Source: Ferrimonas sp048263965
GTDB taxonomy: Bacteria; Pseudomonadota; Gammaproteobacteria; Enterobacterales; Shewanellaceae
DNA length: 64,000 nucleotides
Assembly: GCF_048263965.1 (NCBI RefSeq)
Contig: NZ_JBLXDO010000010.1
Coordinates: 62,001 to 126,000, forward strand
Direction of reading: 5' to 3'
Made by a program: the position numbers and the translations under genes. The notes beneath the pieces were generated by a model, which saw nothing but the letters and a program-made list of their open reading frames with translations, made no database searches and was not told the origin of the DNA. Shown piece after piece: positions 41,621-49,932 of the stretch (position 1 is the first letter of the stretch; each line of letters opens with the position of its first letter).

Positions 41621-43540
41621 ATGATGAAGAAAACTACGCCCCTCATGCTGGCACTGTCAGTGGGCCTGGTTGGCTGTGGCAGTGATGACAACAACAAGAT
41701 AATACAACTGCCTGACAACCGCGCTCCGGTCACCCAGCCCGATTACGCCACCATAAACCGTGGCGACACGCTGGTGATCGATGCCCTGGCCAACGACACC
41801 GACGCCGATGGCGACACCCTCACCATAGTGTCCAGCGACCTGACCATCACCGGAGATGGCAAACTGAGCTTCAGTGCCGCAGCCGATGCCCCCCTGGGTG
41901 AGTCCAGCTTCAGCTACACCGTCTCCGACGGTGAGAACCAAACCAAGGGAACCGTCTACATCACCATCGAAGATGGCGTCATCGAGCCGACCGAGGCCAC
42001 TTTCGTTACCGCCAAAACCTGTAAGAGCTGCCACTCCAGCCACTACAACGATTGGCAGCCCACCAAGCACGCCCAGGATTACCGTCGCCTCTACACCAAG
42101 GAAAACAAGACCATTGAGGTAATCATCCCGGAACTGGATTGGGGCACCGAGGCCGACCCCAAGCGTCACACCATTTATGGCAAACCCAACATGGAGTTCT
42201 CCACCTATAAAGGGGCCGATGGTAAGTACTACGCCGAACTGCACGATGCGGTCAATACTGACGAGTCTGTGGTGTACCGTATCGACGGCATCTCCAGCAC
42301 CACCTCCAAGCAATTCGTCAGCTACGACTTCCCCTCCGACAACGATCCAAACGTGGAGAGCAGTTATGGCCGGATGATGCCCTTTGCCTGGTATAATAAC
42401 GGCGATGTGGCCCGGTTCACTTCGTTCTACACCACCGGGATTTTCTGGAACCAGGACGGCAGCCTGGTCAAAGACGGCGAGATGGTTATGTCATACTTCC
42501 CGCCTGCTGGCCCCATCGACCAGCGTGAAGAACTTAAGAAGATGAGCTGGGACAACCAGTGCTTCACCTGTCACACCACTGGCGGCAATATTGAGGGGTG
42601 GGACGTCAGCGAAAAATACACCATGCTGGCAGCCCACACCAACTCCAAAGACTCCGATGCGGTAGAGGATGGCATCAGTTGCGAACGCTGCCACAACGAG
42701 GGCTCCATTCACGCCACCAGCATGAGGGGCGACGACATCACCAACCCAGGCAAGATGAGCTTCCAGCAATCCGTGGATTCCTGCGCCCAATGCCACCAGA
42801 TGGCCAAGCATCCGGACATCTACCACTACTCTCAGCCCTACCTGCCTGAGTTCGATGAAGGTGGAAACATCACCACCAACCCCGGAAAGCACTACCGGAC
42901 CGGCGATGACCTGAGCCTGTTTACCGAAGTGGATACCCAGGACGTGTTCCTTGGCACCGACTACCCCAAGGGGCAGAAGAATCAGGTGGCCACCTACATG
43001 ACCTCCAAGCACTTCGAGATGCAGATCGACTGCGTGACCTGTCATGACCCTCACGCCATGGGCATGCAGAAAGAGGGAGATGCTGTGTGCACCCAATGTC
43101 ACCAGGACCGCGGCACCAACCACACCCTGCCAATCCACGACATGGTGGGTGTCTCCTGCGTTGACTGTCACTTCGTCGCCACCGAATCGGTCGCCAACCG
43201 CTGGAGCAACGACAACCACAGCTTCGATGCCATCAGCCCGGCCGAGTCCCTGGCCAACTTCGATGCCCTTGCCCCCTACTCCCGTGGTGAAGGCACCGAT
43301 CCCGTGATGACCAACTGGTGGAACTACATCCAGATGATGGGTGGCGCCAATGGAGTGTGTTACAGCGACGGAATCTTCCGCCCGAGCCAGGTGTGTGATT
43401 ACTTCGATGTCCTGCCCAATGCCTGCAGCGACTGTCACGACGGTGAATATCCCAAGCCTGGGGTGTTCGACGAGACCGAACGCGCCAAACTGGTTGAAGG
43501 CACAGAGCGCTACCAGCGCTTCCTGGACCAGCAGAAGTAA
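41621..43540 (+). CDS. Octahaem c-type cytochrome lipoprotein with cadherin/Ig-like domain (cytochrome C)
   Basis: A 639-residue lipoprotein (signal MMKKTTPLMLALSVGLVGC). Residues about 30-120 form a cadherin-like or Ig-like adhesion domain (VIDALANDTDADGDTLTI, with YTVSDGE). Eight CxxCH motifs follow, the first at residue 134 (CKSCH), the last at 602 (CSDCH). The pattern CKSCHSSHYNDWQPTKHA is typical of the cytochrome c554/multihaem nitrite reductase superfamily. The paralog at 43954-45789 shares the same layout. Exported and haem-loaded, it probably moves electrons on the cell surface; the acceptor is unknown. Start: ATG 41621 or the GTG at 41618, with AAGGA upstream. Confidence 0.87.
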   Translation: MMKKTTPLMLALSVGLVGCGSDDNNKIIQLPDNRAPVTQPDYATINRGDTLVIDALANDTDADGDTLTIVSSDLTITGDGKLSFSAAADAPLGESSFSYTVSDGENQTKGTVYITIEDGVIEPTEATFVTAKTCKSCHSSHYNDWQPTKHAQDYRRLYTKENKTIEVIIPELDWGTEADPKRHTIYGKPNMEFSTYKGADGKYYAELHDAVNTDESVVYRIDGISSTTSKQFVSYDFPSDNDPNVESSYGRMMPFAWYNNGDVARFTSFYTTGIFWNQDGSLVKDGEMVMSYFPPAGPIDQREELKKMSWDNQCFTCHTTGGNIEGWDVSEKYTMLAAHTNSKDSDAVEDGISCERCHNEGSIHATSMRGDDITNPGKMSFQQSVDSCAQCHQMAKHPDIYHYSQPYLPEFDEGGNITTNPGKHYRTGDDLSLFTEVDTQDVFLGTDYPKGQKNQVATYMTSKHFEMQIDCVTCHDPHAMGMQKEGDAVCTQCHQDRGTNHTLPIHDMVGVSCVDCHFVATESVANRWSNDNHSFDAISPAESLANFDALAPYSRGEGTDPVMTNWWNYIQMMGGANGVCYSDGIFRPSQVCDYFDVLPNACSDCHDGEYPKPGVFDETERAKLVEGTERYQRFLDQQK

Positions 43541-43574
43541 CACCTACTTACCTAACCCTAAAAGTGGTTAATTC

Positions 43575-43605
43575 AGGGCAGCGGCACCAGCCGCTGCCCT
43601 TTTTT
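43575..43605 (+). terminator. Terminator after octahaem cytochrome C
   Basis: AGGGCAGCGG pairs with CCGCTGCCCT around CACCAG, followed by TTTTT. A strong intrinsic terminator. Confidence 0.92.
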
Positions 43606-43953
43606 GTATTCGGCGTCATTAGCCAGCAAGGTACCAAGAGCTTTAATCTCAATGGCGAAATAACACCTTTCCACCCACATATACCTCACCCAAAAGTGAA
43701 TCATTTCACCTTGGGCTCATCGTCCAACGGATAAAATTCGGCACAATATATAGATGCCAAACCTCTAATTTTGTCCGTCACTACTTCCACTTCCGAATCA
43801 AGTATGAATTTGTGAACTGTTTAGGCGATCGGCACCACACCGTTCGCTAATCGGAAAAGTTTTGCATTTGTCTTCAAATCATCCCTAAGGGAAAAATAGA
43901 GTAGCGAACCGCAGCCATGCAGCTCGCCATTTAATATTTTTACAGGAATGATG
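43606..43953. other. Intergenic region between the two octahaem cytochrome genes
   Basis: This 348-bp AT-rich stretch has no gene. It carries a CRP-like inverted repeat at 43696-43709. The 15-bp palindrome found at the other cytochrome promoters is not present here. Confidence 0.5.
43696..43709. promoter_or_regulatory. CRP-like site upstream of octahaem cytochrome D
   Basis: GTGAATCATTTCAC has the CRP core GTGA-N6-TCAC exactly. Outer arms CCCAA and TTGGG extend the dyad. It lies about 245 bp before the start codon, which is rather far for CRP activation of this gene. Confidence 0.45.
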
Positions 43954-45789
43954 ATGAGAAAAGTAAACCTATTGTGTGCTGCTTTAATTCCATTGCTTTT
44001 TGGTTGCAATGGCAGTGATGACAGCCCGCCTGAGGTAAAAAACTCCGCGCCTTTGGCAAACCCGGATGAGGTAACCCTCTATCAGGGAGAGACAGTATCA
44101 ATCGATGTATTGGCAAACGACACCGACCCGGACGGCGACACACTGAGCGTCGTTAAGGCCGGCAACCTGACCGTCGAGGATAATCAGGTACTCTATGCCG
44201 CCGAGGAGGATCAGCCACCGGGCGAGATCTCCATCTCTTATACAATCTCCGACGGTACACTGGAGGCCAGCTCCTCCATTACCATCAACGTTCTCGAAAA
44301 GGACACTGAGCTGCCTCCCTTAAGCCGGGGAGAGTTTGTCGGCTCAAAGGAGTGTTCCACCTGTCACAGTCGTCAGTATGACGAGTGGAAAGATACCCGG
44401 CATGCTACCGTGATGCGCAAACTCTACACCGAAGAGGGCCATACCATCGATGCGCCCTGGGGCACAGAAGATACGCCCCGGGTTGTCTATGCCGACTATC
44501 AGCATAAATACACCACCTTTATGAAAGGAGATGAATATTGGGTGACTCTGCATGACGGTGTGGATGCCACTAAGGAGGTCTCCTATAAAATCGACGCCGT
44601 TGGCTATCGCACCCAAATCAATTTCTTCAGCTATGACGAAGAAAAGAACTCCCTACAGGTACTGCCACTGGTGTATTGGCCCGACACAGGTGTCGGCGAA
44701 AACGAGCGATGGACAACCTGGCTGTCTTACTTCTGGTATAACCCAGATGGTTCATTCATCGCCGAGCCCACGTGGAGCATGTACAGATCGATATCCTCCT
44801 ACGAGAACAAATGCGCAGAGTGTCACCTGACTGCATTTGAAATTGATAAATGGGAACAGCTGCCTATCGGCTTCCCAGTGGTCACCGAATCCAATATCTG
44901 GGACGCACACTGGGAAACGGGTTGTGAAAAATGCCATGGGCCCGGTGCCAAGCACAGTCGATCCATGAACAAAGACGATATTGTCAATCCAGCGGACCTG
45001 ACAGGCGAGAACAGGGGCTCAGAATGCTCCAATTGTCACCAGTCAGGCATGCCGGCGAACAAGCCTATCCCATATGCATTGGAGCTGCCCTACAAGTTCA
45101 ATGAGGACAACCCGGAAGACAAAGGTGAGCATTTCAATGTTGGCGACAACCTCTTCGAGTTCTACACCTATATGGAAAGGGCAAACTGGATCGGTAACGG
45201 CCATAAACGCGGCTCCAAGAGCCATCCGGAGGAGATCGCGGCATCGTCCCACGGTGAGGCTGGACTGACATGCAGTTCCTGTCATAACCCCCACTCCCAG
45301 GAACTCAAGTTGCCGGGTGACCAGTTGTGCAGTTCCTGTCACACGGATAAGGACAATGCGGCTCACAAGATGACCAGCCACGATATGCTGGGCGTTGATT
45401 GCATCGATTGTCACATGCCATTCAGCAAGCACAGTTTTGAGCGCTCACGTCGTTATGATATTCGCAGCCACTCATTCAAGGCTTACTCGCCAACCGACTC
45501 TTTGGCTGTTTATGATGCGCTTCTCCCCTTTACTGAGGAGGGCGCAGATGAGGAGCAGGATCTGACCAAGGCCTGGCAGACCATCCAGGCTATGGGCAAT
45601 TGCTATGAAAACTTCGCCTACCCGCCGAACATGAAGCAATGCACTCAGTTCGACATCATGCCTAACGCCTGTTCAAGCTGCCATAGTGCAGAGTTCCCCA
45701 CTCCCGGCGTATTCAGTGATGAAGAGCGTAACAAGCTCATCGAAGGTGAGAAGCGCTACCAAAGATTCTTGGATGCAAGCACTCAATAA
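43954..45789 (+). CDS. Octahaem c-type cytochrome lipoprotein with cadherin/Ig-like domain (cytochrome D)
   Basis: A 611-residue paralog of the gene before it. The lipoprotein signal is RKVNLLCAALIPLLFGC. An Ig/cadherin-like domain follows (SIDVLANDTDPDGDTLSVV). Eight CxxCH motifs run from residue 134 (CSTCH) to 573 (CSSCH). The end EGEKRYQRFLDAS matches the end of cytochrome C. ATG 43948 touches the AGGA site, so I prefer ATG 43954, with a six-base gap. It has its own promoter region and terminator, so it seems to be a separate unit. Confidence 0.87.
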   Translation: MRKVNLLCAALIPLLFGCNGSDDSPPEVKNSAPLANPDEVTLYQGETVSIDVLANDTDPDGDTLSVVKAGNLTVEDNQVLYAAEEDQPPGEISISYTISDGTLEASSSITINVLEKDTELPPLSRGEFVGSKECSTCHSRQYDEWKDTRHATVMRKLYTEEGHTIDAPWGTEDTPRVVYADYQHKYTTFMKGDEYWVTLHDGVDATKEVSYKIDAVGYRTQINFFSYDEEKNSLQVLPLVYWPDTGVGENERWTTWLSYFWYNPDGSFIAEPTWSMYRSISSYENKCAECHLTAFEIDKWEQLPIGFPVVTESNIWDAHWETGCEKCHGPGAKHSRSMNKDDIVNPADLTGENRGSECSNCHQSGMPANKPIPYALELPYKFNEDNPEDKGEHFNVGDNLFEFYTYMERANWIGNGHKRGSKSHPEEIAASSHGEAGLTCSSCHNPHSQELKLPGDQLCSSCHTDKDNAAHKMTSHDMLGVDCIDCHMPFSKHSFERSRRYDIRSHSFKAYSPTDSLAVYDALLPFTEEGADEEQDLTKAWQTIQAMGNCYENFAYPPNMKQCTQFDIMPNACSSCHSAEFPTPGVFSDEERNKLIEGEKRYQRFLDASTQ

Positions 45790-45825
45790 TCGATGCAGTT
45801 AATTATCACTGGTTGAGTTTTCTAA

Positions 45826-45849
45826 GGCGCTTCGATGAAGCGCCTTTTT
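45826..45849 (+). terminator. Terminator after octahaem cytochrome D
   Basis: GGCGCTTC-GAT-GAAGCGCC followed by TTTTT. Perfect 8-bp stem. Confidence 0.93.
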
Positions 45850-45937
45850 CTATCGGTCCCATAGCTACAAATAGACCTGCGGTAAACATGGTTGCCAGTT
45901 GATTGTTTCGGTGATGCAGGACATAAAGACCACAAGT

Positions 45938-45953
45938 CTGTGTAAAGTCACAG
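45938..45953. promoter_or_regulatory. Inverted repeat CTGTG-N6-CACAG before the AraC-type gene
   Basis: A perfect 5+5 inverted repeat about 70-80 bp before the regulator start. Its spacing differs from a CRP site by two bases, so the protein that binds is unknown. It may be an autoregulatory site. Confidence 0.3.
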
Positions 45954-46020
45954 TTGGTGCCCCCCACCTCCTTAGCTAGAGTCAGGTGATATATTCCGGC
46001 TTATGCTCCATGGATGCCTA

Positions 46021-46998
46021 ATGCAATACGAAATCTCTCCAGCCATCTCCGTAAAATCACTGTTGAAATCAGGCAGAGAGATGGGGGTATCCAGGCTTAA
46101 ACCTTATAATCATATTCTGCAACTGCATGACTTAGAGCCAATAGGTAAACTCACCGCAAACAGAATATTTCAAGTCATGGAGGAGGAAGCGGGCAGCGAT
46201 AAGTTTTTTACGGACCACCTCCACAGAATGGCCACCTCAACCCACCCCGTGTTACCCAATATTGTCGGTCAAGATAACCTTGCCCTCTCCTCAATGTGTC
46301 GATACTTGTTGGTTTACTCTTCAACCATAGCCAACCCCAACCTATCCATTGCCTGCGACGGCACATCCCTGAGGCTCTCCCACACTCACGCAAGGAAGGA
46401 CCTGGTGGGTAAATACAGTGACCTGAACATGATCATCTTCCTGCAGTTGATGATGCGTTATGCCGGGCTGAAACCAAGCTCAATGACACTGAAGCTGCCT
46501 CTTGGAGGGAGGTTTTATGGAGGAGACAAGCCCTGCCTGGAACACGCGGAATTTGATGGCGATGCCTTCGAATTCACTATCAACGGCCCTGACGGCAGCA
46601 CGGCTTCGCCCGGCGCAGGTTGCCTGGGTAAGCGCATTGGCGTCATCAGGCAGGTTCAGGGGGCACTGAACTCCCTACCCTTCGAATGCCTCAATGTAGA
46701 GCAGTTGTCCCTGATGCTGGGTTGCTCACGCCGGCATCTGGAAATAGTGCTGCGACAGCATGGAACGACGCCCCTAAAGATGGTTAATGCGGCGATTTTT
46801 TCCAGGATTCAGCAGGCTGTTGTTCGGCACAACTGGAATGTGAAGGCGGTGATGCACGAATTCGGAATACGCAGCCAAAGCTCTGTCACAAAGAGGTTCG
46901 TACACGCCAGCGGCATGACATTTAAGGAGTACAAGGAGTGGTGGATGAACCCGGGAGGCAAGCCGCTAGGCGAAAATCACCTCTTCAGCCCCGTCTAA
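46021..46998 (+). CDS. AraC-family transcription regulator
   Basis: The protein has about 325 residues from ATG 46021 (six more from ATG 46003). The C-terminal 100 residues carry the two AraC helix-turn-helix units (FECLNVEQLSLMLGCSRRHLEIVLRQHG and VKAVMHEFGIRSQSSVTKRFVHASGMTFKEYK). The N-terminal two thirds resemble the ligand domain of OruR/ArgR-like AraC regulators (residues about 20-190). It lies directly downstream of the cytochrome cluster in the same direction, after a terminator, so it may or may not control the cytochromes. Neither start has a strong ribosome site. Confidence 0.85.
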   Translation: MQYEISPAISVKSLLKSGREMGVSRLKPYNHILQLHDLEPIGKLTANRIFQVMEEEAGSDKFFTDHLHRMATSTHPVLPNIVGQDNLALSSMCRYLLVYSSTIANPNLSIACDGTSLRLSHTHARKDLVGKYSDLNMIIFLQLMMRYAGLKPSSMTLKLPLGGRFYGGDKPCLEHAEFDGDAFEFTINGPDGSTASPGAGCLGKRIGVIRQVQGALNSLPFECLNVEQLSLMLGCSRRHLEIVLRQHGTTPLKMVNAAIFSRIQQAVVRHNWNVKAVMHEFGIRSQSSVTKRFVHASGMTFKEYKEWWMNPGGKPLGENHLFSPV

Positions 46999-47124
46999 AG
47001 CACCGACGTCAGCAGGCACATTCGCCGGCTAGCGCAAACCGGTACCGGCAGGAGGGGGTAAGGCCCAGTCACGCCTTCGAAGCCGAGAAGGCAGGCGGTC
47101 CTGCCAATTGGGAGCTCTGGAAAG

Positions 47125-47164
47125 AAAAAAACGCCCCCAAACTCAGGTTCAGGGGCGTTTTTTT
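47125..47164. terminator. Bidirectional terminator between araC-type and FKBP genes
   Basis: AACGCCCC pairs with GGGGCGTT, flanked by A-run on the left and seven T on the right. It can end both convergent genes. The loop ACTCAGGTTCA is shared with the weaker hairpin at 33387. Confidence 0.9.
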
Positions 47165-47180
47165 GATGGAGACTTTGGCC

Positions 47181-47654
47181 TTAGTTAATGGCCAGCAGCT
47201 CCACTTCGAAGATCAGCAGGGATCCTGGAGGGATCTTGCCCACACCGCGATTGCCATAAGCCAGTCGAGCGGGGATAAACAGGCGGGTCTTCTCACCCTC
47301 TACCATGCGCTGCACGCCCTCGGTCCAACCGGGGATCACCTGATTCAGCTTGAACTCGATAGGCTCACCGCGATCCACTGAGCTATCAAACACCGTGCCA
47401 TCCAGCAGAGAACCGTGGTAGTGAACCTTCACCTTGTCCTTGGCAGTTGGGTGCACCGCGCCGGCGCCAGGCTGCAGCACCAGCATCTGCAGGCCGCTTT
47501 CTGTGGTGATCACCCCATCGCGCTTGGCGTTTTCCTCAAGAAACTCATCGCCGATACGGGCATTCTCCTGAGCCACCTTGCCATTGGCGGAACTCTTATA
47601 GAAGAAGTAGCCGATCAGCAGCACCACCATGGCGATAATAATGTACTTGGACAC
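47181..47654 (-). CDS. Membrane-anchored FKBP-type peptidyl-prolyl isomerase
   Basis: A 157-residue protein with an N-terminal membrane anchor (YIIIAMVVLLIGYFFY) and a C-terminal FKBP domain (VHYHGSLLDGTVFDSSVDRG, then VIPGWTEGVQRMVEGEKTRLFIP and RLAYGNRGVGKIPPGSLLIFEVEL). FKBP enzymes isomerise X-Pro bonds to help protein folding. Aspartate, Phe and Trp of the active site are present. It starts at a GTG with AGAGGA upstream. It resembles the FklB/FkpA group, but the transmembrane anchor leaves the symbol open. Confidence 0.92.
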   Translation of the reverse strand: MSKYIIIAMVVLLIGYFFYKSSANGKVAQENARIGDEFLEENAKRDGVITTESGLQMLVLQPGAGAVHPTAKDKVKVHYHGSLLDGTVFDSSVDRGEPIEFKLNQVIPGWTEGVQRMVEGEKTRLFIPARLAYGNRGVGKIPPGSLLIFEVELLAIN

Positions 47655-47711
47655 TGTTTATCCTCTCGATATCTAAACAGATTTCATGGTAGCAGGGGCA
47701 GTGACCCGGGC

Positions 47712-48416
47712 TCAAGGCAATGGTGGCTGACGGAGAGCAAGAATGGACTTGGGCAGACCCAAGATACGCTCATAGCGAAGCTCCCCATCAGGAAACAGTG
47801 CCGCCATCATGGGAGTATTCAGCAGCCGTGCACTGTCCACTGTGGTCATCGCCTGCTCCAAATTTCTCGCCTGCTTCCAGTTTCCCAGGGCGAAACGCTG
47901 CACCAGGGCCAGCCTCCAGGGGCGGGGCAACCAGTGAAAGCAGGGAGTCATGCAGTGAGGCTCCATGGGAAACCAGTAGTGCGGGGTCTGCACAAAATAG
48001 CCCTGACCGACTCTGGCCACCTCGGCGGCGAAGCGCTTCATCCGCTGCCAGTCTCCCACATGCTCAATCACCGAGTTGGAGTGCACCAGGTGAAAGCTTC
48101 GGTCCTCGCACAGGCTCAGGTTACAGCCATCGGCTTTAAGCTGGCGAAAGTGGCCACAGCCGGTATCTCGCTTATGAGGAGCCGGGTTGGCAATGGTGAT
48201 CTCCACCTTGTGCTTTGACAAAAAGGACTCAGGAACGATGCGCCAGTATTGCTCGGTACCGCCAATATCCAGCAGTTTTACCGGCTGACCGCTGGCCGAC
48301 AAGCGCTGAATCATCTCAAGCAGAGGTTCCAACCTGGCGCGCCTCAACCTCGCCCCCAGGCAGCGGCTGTCTTGGTAGTTGACCAGGCGCCTGGCCAGGG
48401 TTCGGGTGAGGGGCAC
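47712..48416 (-). CDS. Class I SAM-dependent methyltransferase
   Basis: A 234-residue protein with the SAM-binding motif I LLDIGGTEQYW (residues about 48-58), an acidic end of the second strand, and SNSVIEHVGDWQRMKRFAAEVARVG as motif IV/V, similar to methyltransferase type 11. The substrate is unknown. It starts at a GTG (48416) with AGGAG upstream. It seems to be a single-gene unit. Confidence 0.85.
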   Translation of the reverse strand: MPLTRTLARRLVNYQDSRCLGARLRRARLEPLLEMIQRLSASGQPVKLLDIGGTEQYWRIVPESFLSKHKVEITIANPAPHKRDTGCGHFRQLKADGCNLSLCEDRSFHLVHSNSVIEHVGDWQRMKRFAAEVARVGQGYFVQTPHYWFPMEPHCMTPCFHWLPRPWRLALVQRFALGNWKQARNLEQAMTTVDSARLLNTPMMAALFPDGELRYERILGLPKSILALRQPPLP

Positions 48417-48592
48417 GGCGGCTCCTTAAGGGCGCAACCTGAGGCAATAACCATCAAGAATAGTCGCAATTGGTGATCAGCGTAGAGGATGGGTGGCAAC
48501 AAGAGACAAGGGGGGGCCGATCGCCGGAGACTGCACAAGTCAATGAGGTCGCTGTGGCTACGAGTTCAAAGACCATTCTTCGAACTGCCACT

Positions 48593-48622
48593 GCGGCGCC
48601 GAATTAGGGAGAGATGATCGCC
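48593..48622. repeat. 30-bp repeat, copy 1, containing a tRNA-Ser 3'-end remnant
   Basis: This and the copy at 48690-48719 match at 28 of 30 positions. Both contain TTAGGGAGAGAT or CTAGGGAGAGAT, which is the complement of the 3' end of the nearby tRNA-Ser, followed by ATGATCGCC that opens a small GC-rich hairpin. It looks like a decayed tRNA copy. Confidence 0.6.
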
Positions 48623-48689
48623 GAAGGCGGCACGAATCAACGACGCTGTCTTAACGAACAATTCAAAGGCAGCTTTTCAAACCACCGCC

Positions 48690-48719
48690 GCGGGGCCGAA
48701 CTAGGGAGAGATGATCGCC
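48690..48719. repeat. 30-bp repeat, copy 2, at the end of a tRNA-Ser relic
   Basis: This is the second copy of the 30-bp repeat. It joins directly to a longer relic of tRNA-Ser on its right. The hairpin loop differs from copy 1 (CGCCTTCGGCG against CGCCGAAGGCG), which is the same hairpin in the opposite orientation. Confidence 0.6.
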
Positions 48720-48919
48720 TTCGGCGTTACTTCGTTGCGAACTCTCGATACGTTGCCGTATACACACTTTCCAGGTATGCATGGCAGCCCATCGGCCTCA
48801 GTTGCTGTATTGGCATTGGAGTTTTATGAGGGCTGAGTGGGATAGCGGCTTGGGCTGCGCACACATAGGCGTGCCTCTTTTTCCGCTTCGCGGGGCAGCC
48901 ACTCGGACACCTAACCAAA
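48703..48919 (-). pseudogene. Broken tRNA-Ser copies (one or two relics) with hairpin insertions
   Basis: On the minus strand the region starts with a perfect copy of the first 21 bases of the intact tRNA-Ser at 48962-49049. Then a hairpin CCGCGAAGCGG is inserted where the D loop ends, followed by a shortened anticodon arm (CACGCCTATGTGTG). About 60 bp later comes an anticodon arm with loop CTGGAAA, an unchanged variable arm and half the T arm (38 identical bases). It is interrupted inside the T loop by 25 bases holding a second hairpin, and ends with CTCTCCCTA. A functional tRNA cannot be made. Confidence 0.75.
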
Positions 48920-48921
48920 CG

Positions 48922-48950
48922 AAAAAAGGCCCAATCTTTCGATTGAGCCT
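48922..48950 (-). terminator. Terminator of the tRNA-Ser gene
   Basis: On the minus strand AGGCTCAATC pairs with GATTGGGCCT around a GAAA tetraloop, followed by six T. It lies 12 bp after the tRNA. Confidence 0.9.
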
Positions 48951-48961
48951 TTCTTCTAATA

Positions 48962-49049
48962 TGGCGGTTAGGGAGAGATTCGAACTCTCGATACGTTGCC
49001 GTATACACACTTTCCAGGCGTGCTCCTTCAGCCACTCGGACACCTAACC
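48962..49049 (-). tRNA. tRNA-Ser(GGA)
   Basis: An 88-base tRNA with encoded CCA. Acceptor arms GGTTAGG and CCTAACC pair perfectly, followed by G73. The anticodon stem CACGC/GTGTG holds the loop CTGGAAA with anticodon GGA. The long variable arm (TATACGGCAACGTATCG region) is characteristic of serine tRNAs, and the T arm GAGAG/CTCTC has loop TTCGAAT. A terminator with GAAA loop follows. Confidence 0.97.
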
Positions 49050-49152
49050 AAATTGTTGCTAACAGCGATGCTTCATCGTTGCTGCGGATGCGTATATTAG
49101 GGAGGTGAGACTGGGATTGCAAACCCTTTTTTCGGTTTTTCTGTTGAATGCT

Positions 49153-49932
49153 CTAATTTTGTTCAGAGTGCCAACTCTGCTGGTTCAGCGCCGCCAATTG
49201 CTGCGCCATTCGCTCCCGGGTGTCCTGAAGCAGCCTCTCCATCAACGGCCTCATCCCAGTGTCCACTTCATCCAACCTGGACTCAAGAAACCCTATCTGG
49301 CTGCAACTGTCATTGAGCTCCCCCAGCGCATCCTGCAGCGCCTTTTCCCGCTTCCAGGGCTTGTGGGGCAAACACACCTCTTTGAGGTAACGCTGAGCCT
49401 TGATTCTCAGCCTGAGCCGGTGCCAGGCTTCCGGGGCACCGCTCTCCCGAGCTTTCTGCAGGTCCTTGTGTGCCTTGCTGGTCAGTTTGCGCTCCACCTG
49501 GTCGGTCACCTCCTCAAAGGACCCCTTGTCCTTGCCCCAGGGCACAGAGAGACAGGTCTGGCACAGCATCCTCTCCCGCTTGAGCTGGCCCAGAGCAAGA
49601 TAGAGCTCGGTGAAACTCTGCTGCCGCCACCGCTCCACCTGAGCAGCCAATGGATGCGCCCGCCCCAGAGACTCGGCAAACACGTCCAGATCACGCATCC
49701 GGTTGCTGATACGAGCTTGCTGCCCCGTGCTGGCCAGCAACGCTTGCACCGGTTGCTCCGGCAGGTAGGGACGGTAGAGCTTAAGCAGGCAACGCAACTT
49801 TCTCAGGGCCACACGATACCGGTGCAGAGGTTCGATATCCCCATGACAATCCATCGCCATCCCCTGCTCAAGCGCGTGCAGATACAGTGCCGCCAACCGT
49901 GGCTGAAGTGCGGGGATCAACCGGCGCGTCAT
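49153..49932 (-). CDS. CHAD domain protein
   Basis: A 259-residue protein consisting of one CHAD domain, a helical bundle with many conserved His, Arg and Lys. Motifs LHRYRVALRKLRCLLKLY, RISNRMRDLDVF, WHRLRLRIKAQRYLKEV and ALGELND are visible. CHAD domains bind inorganic polyphosphate; many stand beside CYTH-type enzymes, but none is present here. There is no signal peptide. It is expressed divergently from the prepilin gene. Confidence 0.88.
   Translation of the reverse strand: MTRRLIPALQPRLAALYLHALEQGMAMDCHGDIEPLHRYRVALRKLRCLLKLYRPYLPEQPVQALLASTGQQARISNRMRDLDVFAESLGRAHPLAAQVERWRQQSFTELYLALGQLKRERMLCQTCLSVPWGKDKGSFEEVTDQVERKLTSKAHKDLQKARESGAPEAWHRLRLRIKAQRYLKEVCLPHKPWKREKALQDALGELNDSCSQIGFLESRLDEVDTGMRPLMERLLQDTRERMAQQLAALNQQSWHSEQN

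Noticed and set aside
45938..45953. CRP site before the AraC-type gene
   Set aside because: CTGTG-N6-CACAG has half-sites two bases too close for CRP; kept only as an unassigned inverted repeat.
48703..48919. An intron-containing or split tRNA-Ser that could still be functional
   Set aside because: The 5' and 3' parts carry separate anticodon arms, and the T loop is also interrupted; no intron core is visible. Decayed copies explain it better.
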